Source: Daphnia pulex (Eukaryota > Arthropoda > Branchiopoda > Diplostraca > Daphniidae). From it: a stretch of DNA of 64,000 nt. Below are positions 12,271-22,999 of this stretch, in pieces. The notes beneath the pieces were generated by a model that saw only the letters and a list, made by a program, of their open reading frames with translations, made no database searches and had not been told where the DNA came from. The position numbers and the translations under genes are program-made. How positions within the stretch are numbered: position 1 is the first letter of the stretch; every line of letters starts with the position of its first letter. The stretch spans positions 4,650,001-4,714,000 of the forward strand of contig NC_060017.1 in assembly GCF_021134715.1 (NCBI RefSeq), read 5' to 3'.

Positions 12271-13224
12271 ATTATATCTACAACATAGTGTCTTAAATTA
12301 ATTACAATTTTTCTACTGTTCGTTTCAGAGATGTCCGTCAGTATGTGCGTATGTGCAATTAGTGGATTGTCCTTATGCTTTCAACTCTCGACAAAGCATC
12401 CACCGATAACAACGCTATATTGTTTCCTTCAATAATGTTCTTTTGCTTTGTAAGAGTTCATGGTCAGTTGGAGCTGTTTACATTGTTGCTGTTTGGTGTC
12501 CAGTGGTTTTGCAGTCCCTTTCCAGTTGAGAGATGCTCTGAAATGGAGTTTGTGCAGACTTGCAGTTCAACATCACACTTAAATGTGTCATTTGTCTATG
12601 TTGGTGTCCATGCAGTATTTGCAGTGTTGAACAGTTGGGTAAAATAGTTCATGCTGCCTGATGGCTGTCGGTCTTATTTTATCGGTTGCATTTTTTCGAT
12701 ATGTCATCCCTTGCTACCTGTATCGTCGTTTAGGTAATGCTTGATGTTTCGTTCAGTTATTGACTTTAAATTAAAGTCTCTATTCGTTTTTCAGTTTCAT
12801 CGTTTGCTGCCGTTCCATAGACTTGATCCATTGGTAAACTGAGGAGAGGTTGCTGAAATTCAAGAATCGTCAATAAATTATGTAGATGCTGTAGAAAAAT
12901 TACAAGTGCATATCTGGGCTCCCTTCTTCAGTGGCCCCGTTTCCCTAAATAACCACTAACCAACGCCCGCCGGTGGTCACTCACTCGCTGCGACAACCAG
13001 GAGGGAGGGAGATGTTTGGTCGAACGGGGACTTGCAAGGCGCATGATTCGATGAAATCTGTTGGAGGGTCATGAGTCTAAGCCGGAAGTCTACTATGATG
13101 CATTGCTCTCATAATAACTGCTCCTCAGCTCTCTTCGCTCTTTTTCCGGTTTCTCTTAACCACGGCCGGGTAATCTCCCTGGTAGAGTCAGTCGGGCAGT
13201 GTCTCCCCCTGCTTGACTGGCTGC

Positions 13225-13389
13225 AGTTTGTACCGGACGGTTTGTTTAATAAATAAAACAAGTAAAAAAAACCCATAAAACTTTCATTTTATAAATTGTT
13301 ATTCATTAATTAAATATGAAAGGTAACAACTTGATTAACAATCATATTTATATAACATTGCTTATTAAACAGACCGTCCGGTACAAACT
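13225..13389. repeat. Small inverted-repeat (MITE-like) element, left arm
   Basis: About 28-bp imperfect inverted ends (AGTTTGTACCGGACGGTTTG... and its reverse complement ending at 13389) flank a ~110-bp AT-rich centre. No clear target-site duplication is visible. A second copy occupies the mirror position in the other arm. Confidence 0.55.
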
Positions 13390-14980
13390 CTTAGTTAGTA
13401 CTATTGCTCAAAAACTGATTCTCTTTGAATCAGCAGACTCGAGAGTTTATAGCGCCGTCAAGGTAGATATTTCTGAATGGTACCCGTCTTGTCAACTGCT
13501 AATGATTCGTGTTCTTGGTTTGACAGAAGCTGTGTTGTGTGTGTTGATCGTCTCCACCATGCACGCGATAATCAAGACCAGCAACGTCTTGATCGAGAAG
13601 AAGAAAAGAACGGAGAAGCAAAGAACGACGATGTAAATAGCGGGGTGGGTACCGCTAAATTCATTCTTAGTTGAATGTCGAATCGCTAATATCATTGTTG
13701 GTTATGGTAGAACAGTTTTCCACACTGGTACGCTGTATGACGTCGAGCATTGCCAAAATGGAAGTGCTCTTTGAAGAACTGAGCGTCTAAATCTTCTTCA
13801 GTCAGATGAAGCTAACGGATTCGGAAATCTTAAAAGAAGCAGAGGACATCACAGCTAAAAAAAAACGTGAGTCAAACTCCTGTGGTTAAGTTCTGCAGCT
13901 ACTCTCAAAATATTTTGTCATGTTTGCTCGTGTTGATTGTAGACTGCTTTTAAATTATCTATCAGGGAAGCCCTAATAAGAGGTCCAAGAGAAATTTATT
14001 CGGGTCAACTGATACCATACCAAGTACTAAATCGTTAATGGTTTTCAGGTAAAAAATAACCATGAGAATATGGGGTCGCAGAAATAGATGTCAACTGGTG
14101 GAAAATAAGAAGGTGATATGGTATTTTTCTTTTCTTTTTTAAAAATATTGTCTGGTGATCAGATGATCAGATTTGGTGAGGAACATCCAATCTGTCCATC
14201 GCGGTCGCTAACTAATTGGTAGAAAAACAGCACCAATAATGGTAAGAAGGTGTGCTGTGAAGTGGCATGATAATTTTAATCATGGACATTCAGGTTTCAT
14301 TTCGTGATTTGTCAGGTCGAACTCGGATGTGCTTTATTCGAGATTTTAACACAAATTGCATTTTATACATAAAAAAATGTATCATAAAGCTATGTATTAC
14401 AGCATTACCCGTACTATGGCTCGTCCCGGTTTGTATTGCTTTGTATTATCTTTAGTTGAACGCTAAATTAATTAGAGGCTAGCTAAGAGAATTTGGCTAG
14501 ATCTTTACAAGATTAGTGAATGTGATTTTTTAAAGAAATTGTGCCTGTTGCACATCGATATTATTGGCCTTGATTCTTAAAGGTGGCTTGGCTAAACTTT
14601 CGACGGTTAAACTCTATTTAATAAATAGATAATATAACATTTAGCTAATGATCTAGCATTCTTGACTAAATATTTTCAGGCAACTTTTGAAGTTTATGTG
14701 GGCACTGATTTGCAGAGTGCTCGTGACGCCAACAGATAAAATGGCCCAATCCATATTGCAAATTTGCAAGCTGTCTTCCAAAACCATCCAAAACCAAGGA
14801 ATTTCTATTTGCAAATTGGTAATTATTTCAACCAATGTTTCTTTTTATTACTGTGCTAATAATAATTCAAGTGATGAAGTCTAATTAGGTAGAAAACCTT
14901 TCTGAAAAGTTTGGGAGCCATTGTTAATTTCAATTGGTATATAAAGTGAGTTTTAAGCCATAATCATTTGGTAATAATTT
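13390..14980. other. Left-arm sequence with exon-like fragments, no intact gene
   Basis: Between 13560 and 13640 a frame reads RLDREEEKNGEAKNDDVNSG. At 13712-13788 another reads EQFSTLVRCMTSSIAKMEV and on to ELSV before a stop, and at 13806-13860 a third reads MKLTDSEILKEAEDITAKKK. They look like exons of one protein, but the phases do not join across the plausible introns and I do not recognise the family. All have mirror copies at 23980-24490. The rest is AT-rich. Confidence 0.3.
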
Positions 14981-14984
14981 TTAT

Positions 14985-15370
14985 ATCATTGGTTGTTGTA
15001 GACCCATTCCAATCCCCAGCAACGTAAACCTGCAGAAGGAAAGGCACGTAAAACTTGTCATGCAGTGGTGTAGAGGTTGGGTGAGAACGGGATGTGTTAC
15101 ATAACCATTTGGTATTCATTTTGATATTGGTTGTTGTAGACCCATCCCCAGCAACGACAACCTGCAAAAGAAAAGGCACGTAAAACTTGTCAAAAAGAGG
15201 AAGGGTGAGAACGGGATGTGTCACATAACCATTTTCATTTTGATATTGGCTGTTGTAGACCCATCCCCAGAAACTTCATCCTGCAAAAGGAAAGGGCAGT
15301 CCACATTTCCTTCACATTCGAAGGTCACGGAGATCATTACATAAAACGTATCATGCAGTGGTGTAGAGGT
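14985..15370. repeat. Three-unit tandem repeat upstream of tyrosine-rich gene, left arm
   Basis: Three diverged units begin with GG(T/C)TGTTGTAGACCC at 14991, 15129 and 15248 (spacing 138 and 119 bp). Each continues with CCCAGCAACG-type sequence, an AAAGGCACGTAAAACTTGTC block and GGGTGAGAACGGGA. They end ~85 bp before the TATA box of the first tyrosine-rich gene and could be duplicated regulatory sequence; that is inference. Confidence 0.7.
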
Positions 15371-15454
15371 TGGGTGAGAACGGGACGTGTTTCATCATTT
15401 TTAAGCAGCTGCAATAGCCGCAAGGCTTAAGAGGTGAGGGTGATCAAAAAATCG

Positions 15455-15490
15455 TATAAAACGAGAGAGAAAAGGCGAAGGTAAATCAGT
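15455..15490 (+). promoter_or_regulatory. TATA box plus initiator, left-arm tyrosine-rich gene 1
   Basis: TATAAAA at 15455-15461 is followed 33 bp later by TCAGT (15486-15490), the arthropod initiator consensus, at the expected spacing. The presumed start site precedes the ATG at 15549 by about 60 bp. It faces the palindrome centre. Confidence 0.7.
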
Positions 15491-15548
15491 TGAGGGAGCA
15501 TCTCCGACACGGCAACAACTGCAGAGCTCTGTCTGTCAGTTCGCATCT

Positions 15549-16540
15549 ATGGGTAAATATTCTGTCTTTTACAAAGAGTGTGGTATATCAATCCTTCTTT
15601 TGTTTATGTGTGCTTGTTATAATGTAATATTTATATTTAAATTTATAATTGTCTAGTAAACTGTGGCGTCGTGCTGCTGTTGTGTGTTGAATCATTAATG
15701 GCTGGGTCGACCACTGGTGTACCGATGTCTTCTTGGTATGGCGGATACCAAACCGCAACGCCACCGCCTTACTACCCAAAAGCAACTTACGCAATGACCA
15801 GTTCCTGCACCGATGTCTTCAAGTACTACACCACTAAAGCACCGGAGTTTTATAGCACAATTTACGCTGCCCCGAGCCACTACACTGACGCCACGAAGTT
15901 TTACTCTGCCCCGAGTTACTACACCACCAAGGCGACGTAGCATGACTACCCATGCTGCCCCATCCTACTACACCGAAGCTCCTAAGTATTACTCTGTTCT
16001 CATCTACTTATTGCACCGATTTTCCTAAATACTACTCTGTTCCCAGCTGCTACACCGAGACTCCCGCTGATTACTACACCGAAGCGGCAAAGTACTACTC
16101 TGCCCCGATCTACACAACCACAACTGAGGCGGCCAAGTATTACGCTGCCCCGACTCACTGCACAGAAGCTGCTCTTTCGTACTACGTTGAACAGAAATAC
16201 TACACCGATGCTCCAGTTCACTACACCACGACCTACGCTACACCACGACCTACGCTACACCACGACCTACGCTACACCACGGCCTTCGCTACACCGCAGC
16301 CTCCAAGTACTACACCGAAGACGCCGCCTACAACAACGTATGCTGCCTAGTTTAGTTCACCGAGGCTCCCAAGTACTACATCACTAAGGCGTCGGAATTC
16401 TACACGTCTATGTATGCTGCCCCTGCCTGCTCCACCGGGGCCCCGCATTACTACAACACTGAAGCGCTCAAGTACTACACTACAACCTGCGCTGCCCCGA
16501 GCTACTACACCTACGTCCCGGAGTATTACTGTGCGTAAAA
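15549..16540 (+). pseudogene. Tyrosine-rich YYT-repeat secreted protein gene 1, disrupted, left arm
   Basis: Exon 1 holds only ATGG (15549-15552) before a GTAAAT donor. The intron ends at TAG (15656) and exon 2 starts at 15657. The spliced frame opens with signal-peptide-like VVLLLCVESLMAG and continues into repeats of Tyr-Tyr-Thr with Ala/Pro (AAPSHYTDATKFYSAPSYYT), stopping at 15940 after 95 residues. Repeat sequence continues beyond the stop in other frames (HAAPSYYTEAPKYYS, then YYTEAAKYYSAPIYTTTTEA) to a last YVPEYYCA stop at 16540, so one longer gene has been broken by frameshifts. A 17-bp tandem repeat at about 16223-16296 adds another frame change. Such Tyr-rich secreted proteins are likely cuticle, egg-coat or adhesive material (inference). 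A 95-residue product could still be made. Confidence 0.75.
16223..16296 (+). repeat. 17-bp minisatellite inside tyrosine-rich gene 1
   Basis: About four tandem copies of a 17-bp unit (GACCTACGCTACACCAC), the last one diverged. Because 17 is not a multiple of three, each copy shifts the reading frame. The mirror copy lies at about 21666-21739. Confidence 0.8.
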
Positions 16541-16626
16541 GGAGTCGTAAGAAAAAAGAAGTGCCCGAACTGCAGTGCCCTATCTGTCACCAACTGCATT
16601 CCTCGTCGTGTAACCGATTCGCAATT

Positions 16627-17366
16627 ATGGGTAAATATTCTTTTTCTATTTGTTAATATGCTTGTTAATATTTAATATTCATGTTTCAATTTACCAACTA
16701 TGGCGTCGTGCTCCTGTTGGGTGTTGTATCGTTGATGGCTGGGTTGACTGCTGGTGTAGCGATGTCTCCTTGGTATGGCGGAAACTGAACCGCAACGCCG
16801 CCGCCTTCCTACACAACTAACGCAGCAACCAGTTCCTGCACCGAGGTCTTCAAATACTACACCACCGGAGTTTTATTGCACAATTTACGCTGCCCCGAGC
16901 CACTACACTGACGCTATGAAGTTTTACTCTGCCCCGAGTTACTACTCCATCTAGGAGACGGAGTACTACATGACTACGCATGCTGCCACATCCTACTACA
17001 CCGAGGCTTCTAAGTATTACTCTGTTCTCAGCTACTTATTGCACCGATTTTCCTAAATGCTACTCTGTTCCCAGCTGCTACACCGAGGCTCCCGCTGATT
17101 TCTCCACCAAGACGGTTGAATACTACACCGAAGCGGCAAAGTACTTCTCTGCCCCGATCTACGCAACCACAGCTGAGGCGGCCAAGTATTACGCAGTCCC
17201 GACTTGCTACACACAGGCCGCTCTTTCGTGCTATGTTGAACAGAAATACTACACTGATGCTCCAGTCTACTACACCACGACCCTCGCTACACCTAGCTTC
17301 AACACCGCGGCCCCCAAGTACTACACCGAAGAAGCCGCCTATTACACAACTACGTACGCTGCCTAG
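16627..17366 (+). pseudogene. Tyrosine-rich YYT-repeat gene 2, disrupted and acceptor lost, left arm
   Basis: Tandem relative of gene 1. Exon 1 again ends ATGG (16627-16630) at a GTAAAT donor. In this arm a 12-bp deletion near 16697 has removed the 3' splice site seen in the mirror copy, leaving ATTTACCAACTATGG with no AG. The signal-peptide frame (VVLLLGVVSLMAGLTAGVAM) then meets TGA at the position of the first repeat. Repeat sequence continues in shifted frames (YYTEAAKYFSAPIYATTAEA and similar) to a final YYTTTYAA stop at 17366. It cannot encode a full protein. Confidence 0.78.
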
Positions 17367-17369
17367 TTT

Positions 17370-18884
17370 ACTACATCGACGAATTTAAGTATTGCCCCGC
17401 TCCAAACTACCAAACTTAGGTTCATATGTATTGCAATTTTCATGACTATATCACCACTGCTCCGACCTACCTAAGTTCTGAAGTATTTCTCTGTATTTGT
17501 GAAAGATTGCTGAAATACAAGATTGATTTTAAAACACAAGTGCATGTTTCTATTTTCTCCTTAAATACCTTCTGCTGACAATTGCATGATGTGAGAAAAT
17601 TTTTCTGAATGGTATGTAAACTTACAAATAATTGATCTTGCCAAATACACTGATGAAAATTCAAACTCTTTTTTCAATAATATTTAAACTCTTCCCTTTT
17701 TATAAAATTGAAAGTCCAACAAATTTTCTGAAAAATTCAAAGTCCACACACCTAATTTTTCTGCTAAGTCCAGACTTTTGTTTTTGAAAAAAAATTTAAA
17801 AAAATCCCCCTTACACGAGATTTTAAGAAATTCATCGCGAAAAAGATTGATACGAATATTTTATTGCATACAAAATTTATTTTTATAACATTTTACATAC
17901 ATCATATACATTTTTCCTGTGGCCCCCAGGGGGGGGGGGCCTGTCGCTTTCTCTACCGCGATAATAACATGATGCAAGTTATATGCAAGTTATTATTTGT
18001 TTGGCGCAGAAAGCTTGTTTTATCTAGCAGTTCTCGACTGTTTCAAACCTGACATTGATCAGGTTGCCTCAGTCGTATACTGCATGATTGAATGAAAACT
18101 CAAGACAACAGATCAAACTTTTAACGCAGCAACACAAAATATCACTGGCAGAGCAATTTCATATGGCATGGATGAAAACGACAACACCAAATTTTTGAAG
18201 TCAGGAACCCAGATAGAACAGCTCAGCTACAACAGCACAGCAACTTCTGGATTACACTGCAACTGCATACAAAGGCTCAATCTGTCTTCGTCACACCTTT
18301 CACCATTTGGCTGCAACAAGGTAACCACCAGCGTTAAAGAAGTGTTTGTTATACCTGTTCAAGAAAAGAAAATTAGTTTCGAGAAACACAACTGTGTACA
18401 TATGCATACTCATTATAACAAAAGAATACAAAGAGTAACAGAAAACTACGCAGACTAACAGAATAACTTTGATATCTGATTCAAACTTTCTATAGAAGCA
18501 GAGCAAATCATTCTACTCTCTAGTCATGTTAACTAAATCTGTAGTACTTTAACAAGACATTTGATCAAAATAATTACTTTTTTCTGTTGCATGAGATGAG
18601 ACGTACGCCTAAGAAGAGGCAGCGAGACACACGAGGCAAGCCATTTCGGAAATGTACAGGGACTTCCAAGTCTGAGTTGAATGATTTGGCAAATTAGTTT
18701 CAACGTGCTAAATCACCTGTAAATTTACACATCAACATTTTACATTCAATAACAATAGAAAATTAACAATAAATACCTTTTAATTTTTATCGTGAGGAGC
18801 GTGACAGCCAACAACCTACTTCAGCTGCGTCTAGGAACAAAATGGCCGCTTAGTGTTCCTGAAGACACTCGCGCTACCTGGTGG
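17370..18884. other. Inner part of left arm, no gene
   Basis: AT-rich sequence with a run of ten or more G (about 17929-17939). Short frames here appear identically in the mirror arm and show no codon bias or family resemblance. The last ~600 bp resemble the diverged third copy at 25955-26905. Confidence 0.5.
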
Positions 18885-19062
18885 TATCATATCCATAGAT
18901 ATCATTCATCCACTTATTTAGTTAGCAGTTAGTCATGTTGAATCTAAAGGAAATATGTCAATAAATATTCCAATATTCATCCAATAAACTAAAGTTAATG
19001 GTTACCTACTGCTCGTCTTTAACATTCAGAAAAAATACTTATGAATGATGAATGAATGATAT
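18885..19062. other. Spacer at the palindrome centre
   Basis: About 178 bp without a mirror partner, apart from a short ATATCATTCATC similarity on both sides. It contains AGTCATGTTGAATCTAAA and AATAAACTAAAGTTAATG, which recur in the same order at 26820-26870. The spacer therefore belongs to the ancestral unit and sits in the orientation of the left arm. Confidence 0.75.
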
Positions 19063-20583
19063 CCACCAGGTAGCGCGAGTGTCTTCAGGGACGCTTAGCG
19101 GTGGCCATTTTGTTCCGAGACGCAGCTGAAGTAGGTTGTTGGCTGTCACGCTCCTCACGATAAAAATTAAAAGGTATTTATTGTTAATTTTCTATTGTTA
19201 TTGAATGTAAAATGTTGATGTGTAAATTTACAGGTGATTTAGCACGTTGAAACTAATTTGCCAAATCATTCAACTCAGACTTGGAAGTCCCTGTACATTT
19301 CCGAAATGGCTTGCCTCGTGTGTCTCGCTGCCTCTTCTTAGGCGTACGTCTCATCTCATGCAACAGAAAAAAGTAATTATTTTGATCAAATGTCTTGTTA
19401 AAGTACTACAGATTTAGTTAACATGACTAGAGAGTAGAATGATTTGCTCTGCTTCTATAGAAAGTTTGAATCAGATATCAAAGTTATTCTGTTAGTCTGC
19501 GTAGTTTTCTGTTACTCTTTGTATTCTTTTGTTATAATGAGTATGCATATGTACACAGTTGTGTTTCTCGAAACTAATTTTCTTTTCTTGAACAGGTATA
19601 ACAAACACTTCTTTAACGCTGGTGGTTACCTTGTTGCAGCCAAATGGTGAAAGGTGTGACGAAGACAGATTGAGCCTTTGTATGCAGTTGCAGTGTAATC
19701 CAGAAGTTGCTGTGCTGTTGTAGCTGAGCTGTTCTATCTGGGTTCCTGACTTCAAAAATTTGGTGTTGTCGTTTTCATCCATGCCATATGAAATTGCTCT
19801 GCCAGTGATATTTTGTGTTGCTGCGTTAAAAGTTTGATCTGTTGTCTTGAGTTTTCATTCAATCATGCAGTATACGACTGAGGCAACCTGATCAATGTCA
19901 GGTTTGAAACAGTCGAGAACTGCTAGATAAAACAAGCTTTCTGCGCCAAACAAATAATAACTTGCATATAACTTGCATCATGTTATTATCGCGGTAGAGA
20001 AAGCGACAGGCCCCCCCCCCCTGGGGGCCACAGGAAAAATGTATATGATGTATGTAAAATGTTATAAAAATAAATTTTGTATGCAATAAAATATTCGTAT
20101 CAATCTTTTTCGCGATGAATTTCTTAAAATCTCGTGTAAGGGGGATTTTTTTAAATTTTTTTTCAAAAACAAAAGTCTGGACTTAGCAGAAAAATTAGGT
20201 GTGTGGACTTTGAATTTTTCAGAAAATTTGTTGGACTTTCAATTTTATAAAAAGGGAAGAGTTTAAATATTATTGAAAAAAGAGTTTGAATTTTCATCAG
20301 TGTATTTGGCAAGATCAATTATTTGTAAGTTTACATACCATTCAGAAAAATTTTCTCACATCATGCAATTGTCAGCAGAAGGTATTTAAGGAGAAAATAG
20401 AAACATGCACTTGTGTTTTAAAATCAATCTTGTATTTCAGCAATCTTTCACAAATACAGAGAAATACTTCAGAACTTAGGTAGGTCGGAGCAGTGGTGAT
20501 ATAGTCATGAAAATTGCAATACATATGAACCTAAGTTTGGTAGTTTGGAGCGGGGCAATACTTAAATTCGTCGATGTAGTAAA

Positions 20584-21335
20584 CTAGGCAGCGTACGTAG
20601 TTGTGTAATAGGCGGCTTCTTCGGTGTAGTACTTGGGGGCCGCGGTGTTGAAGCTAGGTGTAGCGAGGGTCGTGGTGTAGTAGACTGGAGCATCAGTGTA
20701 GTATTTCTGTTCAACATAGCACGAAAGAGCGGCCTGTGTGTAGCAAGTCGGGACTGCGTAATACTTGGCCGCCTCAGCTGTGGTTGCGTAGATCGGGGCA
20801 GAGAAGTACTTTGCCGCTTCGGTGTAGTATTCAACCGTCTTGGTGGAGAAATCAGCGGGAGCCTCGGTGTAGCAGCTGGGAACAGAGTAGCATTTAGGAA
20901 AATCGGTGCAATAAGTAGCTGAGAACAGAGTAATACTTAGAAGCCTCGGTGTAGTAGGATGTGGCAGCATGCGTAGTCATGTAGTACTCCGTCTCCTAGA
21001 TGGAGTAGTAACTCGGGGCAGAGTAAAACTTCATAGCGTCAGTGTAGTGGCTCGGGGCAGCGTAAATTGTGCAATAAAACTCCGGTGGTGTAGTATTTGA
21101 AGACCTCGGTGCAGGAACTGGTTGCTGCGTTAGTTGTGTAGGAAGGCGGCGGCGTTGCGGTTCAGTTTCCGCCATACCAAGGAGACATCGCTACACCAGC
21201 AGTCAACCCAGCCATCAACGATACAACACCCAACAGGAGCACGACGCCATAGTTGGCTAAACACTAAATAAATTGAAACATGAATATTAAATATTAACAA
21301 GCATATTAACAAATAGAAAAAGAATATTTACCCAT
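20584..21335 (-). pseudogene. Tyrosine-rich YYT-repeat gene 2, disrupted, right arm
   Basis: Mirror of the left-arm gene 2 but with the first intron intact: ATGG at 21332-21335, GTAAAT donor, and acceptor TTTAG with exon 2 starting at 21256. Splicing gives MANYGVVLLLGVVSLMAG and on to MSPWYGGN, then TGA at 21162-21164, a 32-residue product that is little more than a signal peptide. Repeat-coding sequence follows in other frames to the stop at 20584. The premature stop shared with the left arm shows the gene was already broken when the arms were last identical. Confidence 0.78.
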
Positions 21336-21421
21336 AATTGCGAATCGGTTACACGACGAGGAATGCAGTTGGTGACAGATAGGGCACTGCAGTTCGGGCA
21401 CTTCTTTTTTCTTACGACTCC

Positions 21422-22413
21422 TTTTACGCACAGTAATACTCCGGGACGTAGGTGTAGTAGCTCGGGGCAGCGCAGGTTGTAGTGTAGTACTTGAGCGCTT
21501 CAGTGTTGTAGTAATGCGGGGCCCCGGTGGAGCAGGCAGGGGCAGCATACATAGACGTGTAGAATTCCGACGCCTTAGTGATGTAGTACTTGGGAGCCTC
21601 GGTGAACTAAACTAGGCAGCATACGTTGTTGTAGGCGGCGTCTTCGGTGTAGTACTTGGAGGCTGCGGTGTAGCGAAGGCCGTGGTGTAGCGTAGGTCGT
21701 GGTGTAGCGTAGGTCGTGGTGTAGCGTAGGTCGTGGTGTAGTGAACTGGAGCATCGGTGTAGTATTTCTGTTCAACGTAGTACGAAAGAGCAGCTTCTGT
21801 GCAGTGAGTCGGGGCAGCGTAATACTTGGCCGCCTCAGTTGTGGTTGTGTAGATCGGGGCAGAGTAGTACTTTGCCGCTTCGGTGTAGTAATCAGCGGGA
21901 GTCTCGGTGTAGCAGCTGGGAACAGAGTAGTATTTAGGAAAATCGGTGCAATAAGTAGATGAGAACAGAGTAATACTTAGGAGCTTCGGTGTAGTAGGAT
22001 GGGGCAGCATGGGTAGTCATGCTACGTCGCCTTGGTGGTGTAGTAACTCGGGGCAGAGTAAAACTTCGTGGCGTCAGTGTAGTGGCTCGGGGCAGCGTAA
22101 ATTGTGCTATAAAACTCCGGTGCTTTAGTGGTGTAGTACTTGAAGACATCGGTGCAGGAACTGGTCATTGCGTAAGTTGCTTTTGGGTAGTAAGGCGGTG
22201 GCGTTGCGGTTTGGTATCCGCCATACCAAGAAGACATCGGTACACCAGTGGTCGACCCAGCCATTAATGATTCAACACACAACAGCAGCACGACGCCACA
22301 GTTTACTAGACAATTATAAATTTAAATATAAATATTACATTATAACAAGCACACATAAACAAAAGAAGGATTGATATACCACACTCTTTGTAAAAGACAG
22401 AATATTTACCCAT
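21422..22413 (-). pseudogene. Tyrosine-rich YYT-repeat gene 1, disrupted, right arm
   Basis: Mirror of the left-arm gene 1: ATGG at 22410-22413, exon 2 from 22305, first stop at 22022, last repeat stop at 21422. The 95-residue first frame is identical in the portion compared. It has the same frameshifts and the same 17-bp minisatellite. Its promoter mirrors the left-arm one and also faces the palindrome centre. Confidence 0.75.
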
Positions 22414-22471
22414 AGATGCGAACTGACAGACAGAGCTCTGCAGTTGTTGCCGTGTCGGAGATGCTCCCTCA

Positions 22472-22508
22472 ACTGATTTACCTTCGCCTTTTCTCTCTCG
22501 TTTTATAC
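22472..22508 (-). promoter_or_regulatory. TATA box plus initiator, right-arm tyrosine-rich gene 1
   Basis: Exact mirror of 15455-15490: TATAAAA on the minus strand, then TCAGT 33 bp downstream. Together with the left-arm promoter it gives two convergent start sites about 7 kb apart. Confidence 0.7.
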
Positions 22509-22591
22509 GATTTTTTGATCACCCTCACCTCTTAAGCCTTGCGGCTATTGCAGCTGCTTAAAAATGATGAAACACGTCCCGTTCTCACCCA

Positions 22592-22977
22592 ACCTCTACA
22601 CCACTGCATGATACGTTTTATGTAATGATCTCCGTGACCTTCGAATGTGAAGGAAATGTGGACTGCCCTTTCCTTTTGCAGGATGAAGTTTCTGGGGATG
22701 GGTCTACAACAGCCAATATCAAAATGAAAATGGTTATGTGACACATCCCGTTCTCACCCTTCCTCTTTTTGACAAGTTTTACGTGCCTTTTCTTTTGCAG
22801 GTTGTCGTTGCTGGGGATGGGTCTACAACAACCAATATCAAAATGAATACCAAATGGTTATGTAACACATCCCGTTCTCACCCAACCTCTACACCACTGC
22901 ATGACAAGTTTTACGTGCCTTTCCTTCTGCAGGTTTACGTTGCTGGGGATTGGAATGGGTCTACAACAACCAATGAT
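22592..22977. repeat. Three-unit tandem repeat, right arm
   Basis: Mirror copy of 14985-15370, with the same three GTTGTAGACCC-type units in reverse complement. Confidence 0.7.
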
Positions 22978-22999
22978 ATAAAAATTATTACCAAATGAT

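Larger units (their letters stand above)
12428..18884 (+). repeat. Left arm of giant palindrome (~6.45 kb)
   Basis: This interval is repeated as reverse complement at 19063-25515. Paired positions sum to 37962 from about 12.8 to 16.69 kb and to 37950 from there to about 18.83 kb, the change being a 12-bp indel. Only occasional single-base differences were seen in the core, for example A/C at 14374 against 23588 and A/T at about 13921. The outer ~350 bp (12428-12785) and the innermost ~70 bp are clearly more diverged. The arm carries a small inverted-repeat element, a 3-unit tandem repeat, a promoter and two disrupted tyrosine-rich genes. Confidence 0.93.

Noticed and set aside
12375-12647. 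Plus-strand 90-codon frame at the outer edge of the left arm
   Set aside because: The mirror copy differs by substitutions and indels that do not preserve the frame.
18168-18458. 96-codon frame, duplicated exactly in the other arm (19492-19782)
   Set aside because: Its apparent conservation is only the palindrome. The overlapping reverse frame is equally conserved and neither shows codon bias.
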